The notes under the pieces were generated by a model. That model saw only the letters and a list, made by a program, of their open reading frames with translations, had not been told where the DNA came from and did no database searches. Both the position numbers and the translations under genes were made by a program. Shown here one piece after another: positions 7,496 to 15,312 of a stretch of DNA of 64,000 nt (within the stretch, counting starts at the first letter, position 1; every line of letters starts with the position of its first letter). The DNA is from an uncultured Sterolibacteriaceae bacterium (lineage in GTDB: Bacteria > Pseudomonadota > Gammaproteobacteria > Burkholderiales > Rhodocyclaceae), in the NCBI GenBank assembly GCA_937888595.1, contig CALARK010000011.1, forward strand, positions 6,108-70,107. Reading direction: 5' to 3'.

Positions 7496-7880
7496 GCAAC
7501 CCACGCGAACCCGCAACCTCTGCGACAACCTCCATGAATTCGGCCAACTCGACCTCTGTCAGACCATTCATGGAGATGCTGTTGGACAAGTCTGTGATTT
7601 CGACTACCGTGAAGCCGATGGCGATCCAGTCCTTCTCGCTTGGCGTCACGCCTTCGCGCCATGGCCAGTCGATCTGCGGGCATTGCCAGGCATCGCTGGC
7701 GAAGAATCTCCCGACCATGCTGGCACTATCCGGCCGAGAGAAATCCATGAGCCACCTGAACCCGTCACCAAACTCCGCTACGAACCTGATGGCCGTCAGA
7801 TCGGGATATTTACGGGGAGCGACCGGCGCCTGCCATCCGGGAATAAGCGCCTGGTGCAGCCTGTGGGTGTCGGTTGTCAT
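7482..7880 (-). CDS. Hypothetical protein
   Basis: A 132-residue acidic protein beginning MTTDTHRLHQALIPGW. It has no signal peptide or membrane segment and I do not recognise the family. The sequence reads as a real soluble domain (WRE, DWIAIGFTVVEITD, EVELAEFMEVVAEV). It overlaps the start of the YkgJ-family gene by 14 bases, consistent with the same operon. Confidence 0.55.
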   Translation of the reverse strand: MTTDTHRLHQALIPGWQAPVAPRKYPDLTAIRFVAEFGDGFRWLMDFSRPDSASMVGRFFASDAWQCPQIDWPWREGVTPSEKDWIAIGFTVVEITDLSNSISMNGLTEVELAEFMEVVAEVAGSRGLHGTS

Positions 7881-7913
7881 ATCGATTACGCCTCCGGAGA
7901 GAATCAGCCTGCG

Positions 7914-8270
7914 CTATTTGACGACTCGCAGGCCAGTGATGCCGAACACGGCGATCTGCTTCCCTATGTCGAACATCACCACGACCACCGAACCTTTGCA
8001 CGCCCTTGAGGCGTCAACCGCACGGGAAAGCGAGGCAAAGCGTAACGCCAACTCAGGTGTTTTCGCCCAGACCCTGCGGATCGCTATCGCGGTATCCGAG
8101 AACTCGGCCAGAAACTCGTCAGTCTGCTCAAGGTGCACCGCATACCCGAGGTATTCCGAACTCTCAGGCAACTCGAACTCGTTGCGCAAGTCTGCGACTG
8201 ACCATTCTTTCAGCCCCATGGCGGCGGCTATTCGTTGGTCGCGGTTTCCGCGTTTTCTGGCTTGTCCCAT
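7914..8270 (-). CDS. Hypothetical protein with MGQA-RG N-terminus
   Basis: A 118-residue protein starting MGQARKRGNRDQR. The first ~15 residues match the start of the YkgJ-family gene at 7495 (MGQAKQRGTFEQR), although the rest is unrelated. The remainder (LGYAVHLEQTDEFLAEFSD, VVVMFDIGKQIAVFG) looks like a compact alpha/beta domain. The shared N-terminus suggests a common signal or partner-binding tag. Function unknown. Confidence 0.6.
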   Translation of the reverse strand: MGQARKRGNRDQRIAAAMGLKEWSVADLRNEFELPESSEYLGYAVHLEQTDEFLAEFSDTAIAIRRVWAKTPELALRFASLSRAVDASRACKGSVVVVMFDIGKQIAVFGITGLRVVK

Positions 8271-8276
8271 TGCTAT

Positions 8277-8483
8277 CTAGGCGGTCGCGTTTCGGTCATG
8301 CCCGACCGTTCCGTAGACGATCTGCCGTGTCTTCCGGTCGAGCCAGGCGTCTCCAGCGAAATCATCCCCGTGAGCAACGCGCATATCGTGGTCGGGTGCC
8401 CTGACAAACCGCACCGACTCTCTGGAGCCATCCAGAGCCTTGTCATCCTCTCCAGACACGTTATGGCTGCGGCATCTGTGCAT
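8277..8483 (-). CDS. Small hypothetical protein
   Basis: A 68-residue frame rich in D, H and R (MHRCRSHNVSGEDDKALDG). A GAGAGGAT ribosome binding site precedes the ATG at 8483 and it ends 6 bases before the next gene. It fits the spacing of the operon, but a longer overlapping frame exists on the plus strand, so the call is moderate. Confidence 0.4.
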   Translation of the reverse strand: MHRCRSHNVSGEDDKALDGSRESVRFVRAPDHDMRVAHGDDFAGDAWLDRKTRQIVYGTVGHDRNATA

Positions 8484-8526
8484 CCTCGATCCTCTCGTCG
8501 CTCAAGCTGGCAGGGCGTGACGCCAT

Positions 8527-8706
8527 TTAACTCTGCGTTGCCCGATACTTTCGGAGCAATTCCTCAATCTGGACGATGTTACCAGCCGCTGTAAGCACGG
8601 CATGGGTATCGCCTTGCCTGATCGCCTCGGCATGCACGCGGCGAGCGTCGGCCAACTGGCCGTGAAGCTGCTGAACAACGGCTTTGTCCTGCTCTGCGGT
8701 TCCCAT
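8527..8706 (-). CDS. Small helical hypothetical protein
   Basis: The start chosen is MGTAEQDKAVVQQL at 8706, because the longer frame (to 8778) would run far into the neighbouring gene. The 59-residue product is almost entirely helical, with a heptad-like pattern (LHGQLADARRVHAEAI, NIVQIEELLRKY). No family recognised. Confidence 0.5.
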   Translation of the reverse strand: MGTAEQDKAVVQQLHGQLADARRVHAEAIRQGDTHAVLTAAGNIVQIEELLRKYRATQS

Positions 8707-8717
8707 GGATGGCCTCT

Positions 8718-8960
8718 TTAATCCGAAATCTGCTGCATCAATCGATAGTGATAGCCGCGACCGCTGCACATGACGCATTCAACGCGCTGGCCGTCGATCC
8801 GCTTCCATCCGGCTCCGTTGCAGTAGGAGCAATCCGGGGTTTCCGACCACTCGTATGACGTGCTTCCACACACCTTGCATCCATCACCGCTGTTCGGCGT
8901 TTTGCAGGAAGCGCATCTACAGAGGACTTGCGAATCAATCAGGCCGGCGTCGATGAGCAT
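8718..8960 (-). CDS. Zinc-ribbon protein with CxxC pairs
   Basis: An 80-residue protein with cysteine pairs CRCASC, CKVCG, CSYCNGAG and CVMCSGRG. The CxxCxGxG repeats resemble half of a DnaJ-type zinc finger, which could bind unfolded protein or nucleic acid. The start ATG 8960 is the only one before the first pair. It sits 11 bases upstream of the next gene in the same operon. Confidence 0.65.
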   Translation of the reverse strand: MLIDAGLIDSQVLCRCASCKTPNSGDGCKVCGSTSYEWSETPDCSYCNGAGWKRIDGQRVECVMCSGRGYHYRLMQQISD

Positions 8961-8982
8961 GGCTTCTGTACTGTGGCGGCTC

Positions 8983-9204
8983 TCACGTTATACCGCGCTC
9001 GCGGTGGGCATCCTCAAGTGCCTGAGCGGCAACCAAGGCGCTCGAAAACGGGCCTACGTAACGGACTCCAGCCGCAATTCCTTTCGCATTAGGACTGCCG
9101 ACCCACGGATAGCCTGGACGATCCATGTCTCTGGAGATGAGGCCAAACTCCGGATGAATCCAAGTGGCTCCGGGTCTTGTCCAACCGGGTGGCATGCAAT
9201 TCAT
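8983..9204 (-). CDS. Small hypothetical protein
   Basis: A 73-residue protein (MNCMPPGWTRPGATW). The proline- and tryptophan-rich start and ALVAAQALEDAHRERG end give it a real-protein look. It lies 3 bases after the neighbouring membrane protein gene. Function unknown. Confidence 0.5.
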   Translation of the reverse strand: MNCMPPGWTRPGATWIHPEFGLISRDMDRPGYPWVGSPNAKGIAAGVRYVGPFSSALVAAQALEDAHRERGIT

Positions 9205-9207
9205 GGT

Positions 9208-9528
9208 TCAGTCATATTCCTTCCTGCTAGCATCAAGTATTACCCGAGTGCGCATACCCTCACTGGCGTCTGGCCAGCGTGGGCCAATGACGAACCACAG
9301 CCCAACCGCAAGCACAACGTAGACCACCGTGAGACGCAGCAGGAAAGTTGCGCCCTCCAAATGCCCCATCACTTCCGGAATGAAAGCAAAACATCCGAAC
9401 AGCAGTAGCGCTGGAATGATGAGAACCCAAGGAAGGACTCGGCGGGCTTCGAGCCAGAACGTAGCCATGTAGCGCACCTGAAATTCATCAGGCGTCTTGC
9501 GTTTGGCGACGGGGAATTTGATTAGCAT
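9208..9528 (-). CDS. Two-pass inner membrane protein
   Basis: A 106-residue protein with two hydrophobic helices at about residues 32-52 (VLPWVLIIPALLLFGCFAF) and 65-83 (LRLTVVYVVLAVGLWFVIG). A basic N-terminus suggests both ends are cytoplasmic. No known family. It is next to another small membrane protein gene. Confidence 0.6.
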   Translation of the reverse strand: MLIKFPVAKRKTPDEFQVRYMATFWLEARRVLPWVLIIPALLLFGCFAFIPEVMGHLEGATFLLRLTVVYVVLAVGLWFVIGPRWPDASEGMRTRVILDASRKEYD

Positions 9529-9536
9529 TTCTCTGA

Positions 9537-9752
9537 TTAGTGCTGCTTATCCGGTTTGGTTGCAAAGAATCGATAGACAAAAACGATCATACCCGCCACC
9601 CCCGCGAGAAGCCCAAGCGCATCGACACCAATGGGCCAATCGAACATCCTGCGAGCAATTCCAATACTCCACATGGCGCACAATCCTTGCAGGGGAGGCA
9701 GGAGAATTTCGCCGTTTGAGTACCAGCGCGGTTGTGGATTGCTGATCGTCAT
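9537..9752 (-). CDS. Small membrane protein
   Basis: The start chosen is MTISNPQPRW (ATG 9752), since the longer frame to 9803 overlaps another small gene. The 71-residue product has one clear transmembrane helix near the C-terminus (LLAGVAGMIVFVYRFFA) and a hydrophobic stretch before it. Function unknown. Confidence 0.55.
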   Translation of the reverse strand: MTISNPQPRWYSNGEILLPPLQGLCAMWSIGIARRMFDWPIGVDALGLLAGVAGMIVFVYRFFATKPDKQH

Positions 9753-9759
9753 GATGTTC

Positions 9760-9921
9760 CTACTGGTAATTAGCCATCCTGCGCTTGGCGAACTCTTCCG
9801 CATCGGCCCAAGTCGGCATCACTGAAAACGGATATTCTTGAACTTCCTTGGCCTTCGCCGCGCCAGAATCGCCACGCGCAAATGTAAATGAGCGAGCCTG
9901 GCTGTCCCGAGTAATCTTCAC
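9760..9921 (-). CDS. Possible 53-residue small protein
   Basis: A minus-strand frame reading from GTG 9921: VKITRDSQARSFTFARG ... ending MANYQ at 9760. GGGAAGG lies 9 bases ahead of the GTG. The ATG at 9963 starts a different frame that stops after 14 codons, so a frameshift of a longer gene is another possibility. The 8-base gap to the next start fits the operon. The evidence is weak but the sequence is protein-like. Confidence 0.35.
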   Translation of the reverse strand: MKITRDSQARSFTFARGDSGAAKAKEVQEYPFSVMPTWADAEEFAKRRMANYQ

Positions 9922-9970
9922 CCACTGACTGCCTTCCCGAATCGTCCTGTCAGTCTGGCCATGCTATCGG

Positions 9971-10210
9971 TCAGTTGGCGATGTCGATTTGAACAAAGGT
10001 GGAACCAGGCTCAGTGCCGGCGTTAATGCGCCCAGCGACACTCTTGATATGGGCGTCCAATCCACTGAACAGCACCGGCAATTCACTATCAGTCCAACCC
10101 ATTGCCTTCTCGTGTGCCATCACTTCACGCACTTCTGCATCAAGAGCCGTCAACACTGCGTTGCGCAGGCGGTCTTCAAATTCCGAAAATTTGACGGTAG
10201 TGTTCATCAT
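9971..10210 (-). CDS. Hypothetical protein
   Basis: A 79-residue soluble, acidic protein (MMNTTVKFSEFEDRLRNA). Two adjacent ATG codons are possible starts; AGGGGAA just upstream favours the second (10207). Helical N-terminal half, then SELPVLFSGLDAHI. No known family. Confidence 0.55.
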   Translation of the reverse strand: MMNTTVKFSEFEDRLRNAVLTALDAEVREVMAHEKAMGWTDSELPVLFSGLDAHIKSVAGRINAGTEPGSTFVQIDIAN

Positions 10211-10270
10211 TTCCCCTGCTTGGTTGATTGCGACACCCTGCGCGCCAAGAGGCGCAGCCGGGCAACCCTT

Positions 10271-10483
10271 CTAGTCCTTATGCTCCAGGCGACGCGGCGA
10301 CTTGCCGGCCGGTTTTGTTTGCGCCAACCCTATTTCCAGAGCCGTTTCGAGACGAATGACGCGCTCAGTCAGGCTCTCGATCTTTTGTTGCTGCGTGGTG
10401 ATCGTCTCTGCCATGCGCTCCACCTTGTCGTTCATCTTGATGACGGTGGTAATAGCATCCCACAGCTTGTCGGTGACGCCCAT
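10271..10483 (-). CDS. Small coiled-coil protein
   Basis: A 70-residue protein with a short coiled coil (METITTQQQKIESLTERV region, heptads of I/L/V) and a basic tail. Its ATG overlaps the stop of the ribbon-helix-helix gene upstream (TAATG), so translation is coupled and the two may work together. Confidence 0.6.
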   Translation of the reverse strand: MGVTDKLWDAITTVIKMNDKVERMAETITTQQQKIESLTERVIRLETALEIGLAQTKPAGKSPRRLEHKD

Positions 10484-10773
10484 TACGCTGCCTTCCGTTG
10501 AGACGCTTTATGTTCCATGGCGGCGATGCGCTTGTTCGACGCCTCGACAAAGCTCAGAGCCTTGTCGATGGCCTCGTTTGCCTGAGCCGTCGTCTTGTTC
10601 ATCTGGTCAATCATGCCGACCAGCATCTTTTCGTCCTCGGTGGGGCGAAATGCGGTGGCGGCGCGGCGCAGGAACTCGCCCATCGATAGGCCGGAATCCT
10701 TCGCCATCCTGGCGATCTGATTCTTCTCGGCCTGAGTTACCAGCACAGGGATTCGTTGCGTAGCGGTAGTCAT
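10483..10773 (-). CDS. Ribbon-helix-helix / MobC-like DNA-binding protein
   Basis: A 96-residue protein. RIPVLVTQAEKNQIARMAKDSG..MGEFLRRAA is the strand-helix-helix pattern of Arc/MetJ-type proteins, including plasmid mobilisation accessory proteins of the MobC group. A helical tail follows. It is the first gene of the minus-strand operon and may regulate it. The intergenic region to 10923 holds two GCGTTACG-type half sites that could be its operators (inference). Confidence 0.65.
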   Translation of the reverse strand: MTTATQRIPVLVTQAEKNQIARMAKDSGLSMGEFLRRAATAFRPTEDEKMLVGMIDQMNKTTAQANEAIDKALSFVEASNKRIAAMEHKASQRKAA

Positions 10774-10863
10774 CGGGAACCTCTCATGTGTTCATGGTCA
10801 GCACATGCACACTTTATAACATCCCGTTGCGGCTTGCAAGTAGTTTGATAACGCCGTTACGTA

Positions 10864-10892
10864 TTGACAGCACAGGTCCGGCCCTTCATAAT
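10864..10892 (+). promoter_or_regulatory. Sigma-70-type promoter for gene at 10923
   Basis: A consensus -35 box TTGACA (10864-10869), a 17-base spacer and CATAAT (10887-10892) point at the plus-strand gene. GTTACG half sites at about 10856 and 10902 flank it. Confidence 0.6.
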
Positions 10893-10922
10893 TCCGTCAC
10901 CGCGTTACGATAAGGCATTGCC

Positions 10923-12035
10923 ATGACGCAGCCGACCGCGACAGCCAAGCGCCCAGGGCGCCCAAAAATTCACACCGACGCCGCCGAGCGCCAGCGGGCC
11001 TACCGCGCCCGGCTCAAGAAAGCCGGCAAGCCGGCCGATGCCCGGCAGTCCACGATTGCGTCACTGCGAGACGAAATAGCGCGCCTCACCGCTGGCCAGT
11101 CCAGCCTCGATGCGCAGCGCAAGCTGCTGGAGGCGCGTTCAGCAGCCTTGGAAGACCGTATCGCGGCCGTCGCCGAGCGCGAGGCGGCGCTGGCGCAGAT
11201 CCGGACGAAGCCAGGCGACGAGCGCAAGCTGCTCGACCTCGAATACAAAGTGGCAACCTTTGAACGGGAACGCCAGCAATGGAAGTTCAAACAGTCCGAC
11301 AAGCTGCGCGAACTACTCGGCAAGCGCTTCATGATGCCCAAGCGCCAACTCTCGGCCGTGTTCCTCGTGAGCTATTCCGGCAAGCCCATCGAGCAGGGCT
11401 ACGAATTCGAGCGAGCGACCAAGGAAGCGCTAGAGTTTGGCCGCAAGGCGGCGACGGCCGGCGGCGCCATCGCGGAGATTGCCGGCCGGCTGGAGCGACA
11501 TCAGCAGTTGAACGCAGACGAGCGGGCGATCCTCGATGCCGCGCGCAACATCCTCGGCGACATCCATAACCGGGCGACCATCATCAAGGAAGGCGCGAAG
11601 TCGGACACACAGCGGATCAAGCGCGAGGAAGCTGCTCGGCGCAAGGCAGCAGAAGACGCCGTGGCGGCGGCGTTCCCGAGGCTGGAGGCCGATGCGGTCC
11701 CGCTGGGAATTTTCGTTGATGGCAGCCCATATGGCGGGTGTGGCTACCGGATCAAGGAAATCCGTGGAATGCGGCCGGAAACAGTGTCCGCGTGGGACAT
11801 CAAGTATTGCCTAGAGGACTTGGCCAAAGAAGTTCGGGATGAACTGACTCAGCGCGTCGACAAGGCGATCAAGGCCGGTGAGAAGGCCGGCGCTGCGGCG
11901 CAAGCCTTGTTGGCTGCGTTCGAGGCAGCCAGGCCGGGCATCGAGGTCGAGAACAAAACCATGCTGGACAACCTCAACACCTGTCGCGTGGCAGCGCGGC
12001 TGAAAGAGGCGAACAAGCCGAGGGGCGGTAATTGA
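10923..12035 (+). CDS. Coiled-coil protein with AT-hook-like N-terminus
   Basis: A 370-residue protein beginning with a basic KRPGRPK stretch (residues 9-15), an AT-hook-like motif, and then AERQRAYRARLKKAG, which resembles a basic DNA-contact helix. Residues ~45-115 form a long predicted coiled coil. The C-terminal part (LGIFVDGSPYGGCGYRIKEI) looks globular. This resembles plasmid nucleoid or KfrA-like proteins in design, but I do not recognise the family. It stands alone between its own sigma-70 promoter and a terminator. Confidence 0.65.
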   Translation: MTQPTATAKRPGRPKIHTDAAERQRAYRARLKKAGKPADARQSTIASLRDEIARLTAGQSSLDAQRKLLEARSAALEDRIAAVAEREAALAQIRTKPGDERKLLDLEYKVATFERERQQWKFKQSDKLRELLGKRFMMPKRQLSAVFLVSYSGKPIEQGYEFERATKEALEFGRKAATAGGAIAEIAGRLERHQQLNADERAILDAARNILGDIHNRATIIKEGAKSDTQRIKREEAARRKAAEDAVAAAFPRLEADAVPLGIFVDGSPYGGCGYRIKEIRGMRPETVSAWDIKYCLEDLAKEVRDELTQRVDKAIKAGEKAGAAAQALLAAFEAARPGIEVENKTMLDNLNTCRVAARLKEANKPRGGN

Positions 12036-12070
12036 GCAACGAAACCGCCCTCCCCGCCGGATTACGGCGC

Positions 12071-12112
12071 ACACCATTCAAGATAACCCTAATTATCTTG
12101 AATGGTGTTTTT
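12071..12112 (+). terminator. Rho-independent terminator
   Basis: Perfect 16-bp arms ACACCATTCAAGATAA (12071-12086) and TTATCTTGAATGGTGT (12093-12108), with a 6-base loop, are followed by TTTTT. It ends the gene at 10923. The rest of the gap to 12228 shows no gene. Confidence 0.9.
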
Positions 12113-12227
12113 GCTACTTAAATCGTCAATATCAAAATAAGCGTGGCCTTGGTGACGCTAACCCTTTGATTTATCGGGCGGTAGTTGGGCGTATGATTCC
12201 GGCAGAGACAAACCTGCGGAGTCCGAC

Positions 12228-12542
12228 ATGAAATCCATTACCGCATTCGAGTTGACGCAAGCGCTGCGGGTCACGCCCGACCAGGTAGCGGGACTGCTGG
12301 AGCGTGGCGAAATCGCCTACTTCATGGTGGATGGTGAAGTGCGCGTGCTGGAGGATGAGGTCTGGCGCTTCATCCGGGAAAGCTCAGAGAAGGCGTCGCG
12401 CGCGACGGCCGGGAACGTCCTTATGGGAAATCAGGTTTGGCGGAACCTGATGGCCGACGATCCATCGCTTGCAGCAACGGTCAGGGCGCTCGAAACGACT
12501 CCGGGAACCTTTGGCGACAAACTGAAACGGGCGGTCGACTAG
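12228..12542 (+). CDS. Small HTH / excisionase-like protein
   Basis: A 104-residue protein. The first 50 residues (FELTQALRVTPDQVAGLLERGEIAYFMVDGEVRV) follow the winged-helix pattern of excisionase or HTH_17 proteins that read DNA through a first-helix pair. The C-terminal half is helical. It might assist the tyrosine recombinase or act as a regulator; neither is shown. An AAACCTGCGGAG sequence precedes the ATG. Confidence 0.5.
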   Translation: MKSITAFELTQALRVTPDQVAGLLERGEIAYFMVDGEVRVLEDEVWRFIRESSEKASRATAGNVLMGNQVWRNLMADDPSLAATVRALETTPGTFGDKLKRAVD

Positions 12543-12642
12543 AAGTCCACGAGCGGGCAACAGTCGCTGAATTGGCGGCTCTGTGGGTGTGCCGAGCGAA
12601 GCAAAATCGACCGCTAGTCGATATGGCGTCGCGGTGGCATAG

Positions 12643-13389
12643 TCAGGCGGCGTTCGGCCATTGCTTGACCTCGATCCCGTCGAGCAAGCATCCGCCCTTG
12701 GCGATCCGGCCGGCGAACTTGCCGCCCCACTGCTTGAAGAAGAACGCTACGCCCGCCGTATAGCACTGGCGCCTGATGCTTTCCACCCATGAAGCATCCA
12801 TCGGCCGCGCACCGTGGCCAGATTCGCCACCAACGATCACCCAATGAATGCCGGTCAGGTCAATCCTGCCCAGGTCTTCGAGCAACGGTTCGATGCTGAG
12901 AAACCGCACCTTCGCCGGCACGCGCCGTAGGTGCTCGATCCGTGGCAGGCCGTGCTTGCGGTTCTCCACCGTCACACCAAGCCACACGTTTTCGTAACCA
13001 TCACCCCAATCCACCGGCAGGCACCGCGCAATGTTCGGCGCGCGCTTCGTAAGCAGTTGCCAATCGAGCATCGGCGTCGAGCGGATCAGGGACCACAGCC
13101 GGGCACGTTGAAGCTCTGGTGCGTTCTTGTCCGTCCAGTCGCACATTGAGCCACAGAATACGCGGCGGCGAATACCAGATGCTTTGGCTGCCTCCTGCCA
13201 TCGTGCTGGCTTGCGCCAGTTGTCAGCGCTCATCGTGCGCGGCGTCTTGGCCGCTCCCCAATAGTCGCCGCCCGTGCGCCTATCCAGAGCCTCCGCGTAG
13301 CAGTGATCGCAGCCCGGACCGACCTTCGAGCATCCCCACCAGGGGTTGAAGGTACTGTCCGTCCAAGCAATTTCGGTAGTTTCTGCCAT
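12643..13389 (-). CDS. DUF5131 (phage Gp37/Gp68, three-Cys-motif) protein
   Basis: A 248-residue protein. MAETTEIAWTDSTFNPW followed by GCSKVGPGCDHCYAE (C-x6-C-x2-C) is the hallmark of the phage Gp37/Gp68 family, a predicted radical-SAM-like fold. Other family blocks are LTKRAPN, WLGVTVEN, RFLSIEPLL and WVIVGGESG. These proteins are widespread in phages and plasmids. Their substrate is not known to me, although a link to nucleotide or tRNA modification has been suggested by the fold. It is the last gene in a phage-like minus-strand cluster. Confidence 0.85.
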   Translation of the reverse strand: MAETTEIAWTDSTFNPWWGCSKVGPGCDHCYAEALDRRTGGDYWGAAKTPRTMSADNWRKPARWQEAAKASGIRRRVFCGSMCDWTDKNAPELQRARLWSLIRSTPMLDWQLLTKRAPNIARCLPVDWGDGYENVWLGVTVENRKHGLPRIEHLRRVPAKVRFLSIEPLLEDLGRIDLTGIHWVIVGGESGHGARPMDASWVESIRRQCYTAGVAFFFKQWGGKFAGRIAKGGCLLDGIEVKQWPNAA

Positions 13390-13428
13390 CTCCCCTGCCC
13401 CCCCCTGCCCTATTCAGCGTCGCCAACC

Positions 13429-13647
13429 TCAAAAAAGCTGCGGCTGCGGGCGTGAAAGGTTCTTGGCCAGAACGGTAAATTGCACCGGGCGCCCTGCCCT
13501 TCCGATGCCACGAACAACCATGCGCTGGCCCGAGGCTTCTGCAACGATTTCGAGCAAGTGTCCTCGACGGCCGGCTTTAGGACCGATGTAATTGGCGTAA
13601 TCGCCAGGTGCCGGAGTCCATCCGGCTGCACGCGACTTGCGTTTCAT
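13429..13647 (-). CDS. Small basic hypothetical protein
   Basis: A 72-residue protein (MKRKSRAAGWTPAPGDYANYIG). PGDYANYIGPKAGRRGHLLEIV and VRGIGRAGRPVQFTVLAKNL look like a small beta-barrel domain. An overlapping frame (13410-13631) was set aside because this one has the better composition. The start overlaps the stop of the next upstream gene by 4 bases. Function unknown. Confidence 0.55.
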   Translation of the reverse strand: MKRKSRAAGWTPAPGDYANYIGPKAGRRGHLLEIVAEASGQRMVVRGIGRAGRPVQFTVLAKNLSRPQPQLF

Positions 13648-13955
13648 TCGCGCATCCCGGTCGTGTGATCCTGCCTCTCATCGATCCATGAGGGAAGCTC
13701 AGGAAGTGGGCCGGACATGCCGGCCGCGATCCAGTCATTTACGTCAAGCACAATTCCGCTGTGCCACTTCCCGTTCGTACCGCCCCACTCGCGCAAACGC
13801 ATCAGCGCCTCGCGCAGCACGGCGTTTCCCGCTTCAACCGCATCACGTTTCCGCATTTCATCCTGGCGCGCAGCCTCGATGACGCGGGTGTTTCTCCAAG
13901 CGTAATCGGCACGCTCGCGCTCGATGGCTAATTGCTTTTCGAGGTCGGCTGTCAT
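13644..13955 (-). CDS. Helical hypothetical protein
   Basis: The start chosen is MTADLEKQLAIERERAD at 13955, with GAAGAGC upstream; the longer frame overlaps the ASCH gene. The 103-residue product has an N-terminal coiled coil (to about residue 55) and then LREWGGTNGKWHSG. This type is common in phage early regions, where such proteins accompany ASCH and Lar genes. No known function. Confidence 0.6.
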   Translation of the reverse strand: MTADLEKQLAIERERADYAWRNTRVIEAARQDEMRKRDAVEAGNAVLREALMRLREWGGTNGKWHSGIVLDVNDWIAAGMSGPLPELPSWIDERQDHTTGMRE

Positions 13956-13957
13956 GT

Positions 13958-14347
13958 CTAGCTCTTCGTCGGCTGCCACATGTGCAGAAAACCAGTAAAC
14001 GGTAGCCCGTACCAGGCATCGAACCAATCGGCCATTTCCTCCCCGTTGACGAAGCCATCGTCTCGCGCCAGCGCGTCCAGGTGCTCATGCGCCAAATGCG
14101 TTTGCTTTCCGTCGCGCTCGGTGATGTTGGCGTAGGGTTCGCTGCATGCGTGCCGCCCTATCTCAATCGGGAGCACGTCGGTAATCGTTCCCTCACCGAG
14201 CTTCCGGCAGTGCGCCGTGCGCTGTCCTGTGTAGAGGAAGGCAGTTGCTCCGCGCATTGCGCCCTTGGCCGTCTGTCGAATTGTCTGTCGCTTCTGGCCG
14301 CTCTCCACAAGCGGAGCAAACCGCGATTGAAAGTTGTAGGCTGGCAT
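13958..14347 (-). CDS. ASCH-domain protein
   Basis: The start chosen is MPAYNFQSRF (ATG 14347). The opening YNFQSRFAPLVESGQKRQTIR, with later ATAFLYTGQRT and GEGTITDV, is the pattern of short ASCH (PUA-like) proteins found in phages. They are thought to bind RNA or modified nucleobases. It sits between the Lar-type gene (1-base gap) and a helical protein. Confidence 0.75.
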   Translation of the reverse strand: MPAYNFQSRFAPLVESGQKRQTIRQTAKGAMRGATAFLYTGQRTAHCRKLGEGTITDVLPIEIGRHACSEPYANITERDGKQTHLAHEHLDALARDDGFVNGEEMADWFDAWYGLPFTGFLHMWQPTKS

Positions 14348-14348
14348 C

Positions 14349-14729
14349 TTAGTATCCGTCTGCCGTCGAACCTGTCGCCCCATGTGACGCTTCGCCACAA
14401 GCGACTCGCCCTTGAGCTTGGTGGTTATGCGCCGGATACAGCGGCGTCCATGCCCCGCTTGTGCGGCGAGCGACATCCATCCTTCTATCGCAGTCGGCTA
14501 TCGGCCCTTCATGCGTTCCGTCGCTACAAAACCGAATCCATGCCGCCGGCTGCGCGTTGGTTCTGCTTGCTTGATTCCAGGCATGGACGGCTGATTTGGC
14601 GTCTGTTTGCTGAGGGCCGTGACTTCCGCATTCTGCGCACACAACCACTACTCGGGATAGAGCAACAACCTGAACGGAAACTTTGGCGTCACCGCAAAAC
14701 GGACACTCATTTATAAGAGTTTCGCTCAC
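14349..14729 (-). CDS. Lar-family restriction alleviation-like protein
   Basis: A 126-residue protein with the Lar-type zinc ribbon: ECPFCGDAKV, VVCAECGSHG, then SAVHAWNQAS. The C-terminal ~65 residues (AAWIRFCSDGTHEGPI, GAWTPLYP) are a phage add-on often fused to it. The start is GTG (14729) with AGGAGAAATGA ahead of it. Rac-prophage Lar eases type I restriction; that role here is inferred from family only. Confidence 0.7.
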   Translation of the reverse strand: MSETLINECPFCGDAKVSVQVVALSRVVVVCAECGSHGPQQTDAKSAVHAWNQASRTNAQPAAWIRFCSDGTHEGPIADCDRRMDVARRTSGAWTPLYPAHNHQAQGRVACGEASHGATGSTADGY

Positions 14730-14741
14730 TCATTTCTCCTT

Positions 14742-15194
14742 TCATCCGAACAAGTTGCCCTGATGTCCCGTCTCAGCCCTCACGCGCGCGGCAACTTCAC
14801 GCATATTGGCCTTCATTGCAGCCAAGCGGCGGTCGCTCTCCCCGGTGTTTTTATCGACCACGTATGAAAAGTAGGTCGCTTCGAGAGGTCCGGCCCAACG
14901 GTTCCATTCCGACTGGATCGCCACTCTCTGCTCTGCCGTTGCCGCAAAGTATCTGCGCCTGGCGTCGCGCCAAAAACGCGCATGCAGGTCGCGCATCGAC
15001 TGCTGGCTCTTCTCGAACTGCATCCGCCTCGCCTGCTCTTCGGCCGACAAGTCGATGGGGGCTTGCTGCTCGGCGATCTGCTCGGCCAGCAATGGATAGC
15101 GCGCCTGCTCACGCCGCTGACGCTGCTTGATAGCGGCAACCTTTCTGGCGGTCAGACCGGGCGCGACGTGGCGCTCACTACGACGAAACCTCAT
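14742..15194 (-). CDS. Helical hypothetical protein
   Basis: A 150-residue, arginine- and glutamine-rich helical protein (MRFRRSERHVAPGLTARK). Likely soluble and possibly nucleic-acid binding from its charge. It is the first gene of the phage-like minus cluster. Function unknown. Confidence 0.55.
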   Translation of the reverse strand: MRFRRSERHVAPGLTARKVAAIKQRQRREQARYPLLAEQIAEQQAPIDLSAEEQARRMQFEKSQQSMRDLHARFWRDARRRYFAATAEQRVAIQSEWNRWAGPLEATYFSYVVDKNTGESDRRLAAMKANMREVAARVRAETGHQGNLFG

Positions 15195-15312
15195 AACCCC
15201 CCTCCCCTCGGCCTAATGCTTGATGCTTGCGAATGTAGTGCTGCAAGCACGCCAATACAACATAAAGTTCCTGTTACGGAACCATTGTAAGCCTAAGCGT
15301 AGCATCTAAGCA

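Noticed and set aside
8235..8594. 119-codon plus-strand frame
   Set aside because: Runs against the minus-strand operon and overlaps two of its genes; no start signal.
10850..10910. Fifth activator element near the ribbon-helix-helix gene
   Set aside because: ACGTAACGGCGTT on the minus strand shares only a short core with the four elements and lacks the following GCTTTTAAGC block and spacing.
13410..13631. Overlapping 73-codon minus-strand frame
   Set aside because: The frame 13429-13647 has a better start and composition and couples to the upstream gene.
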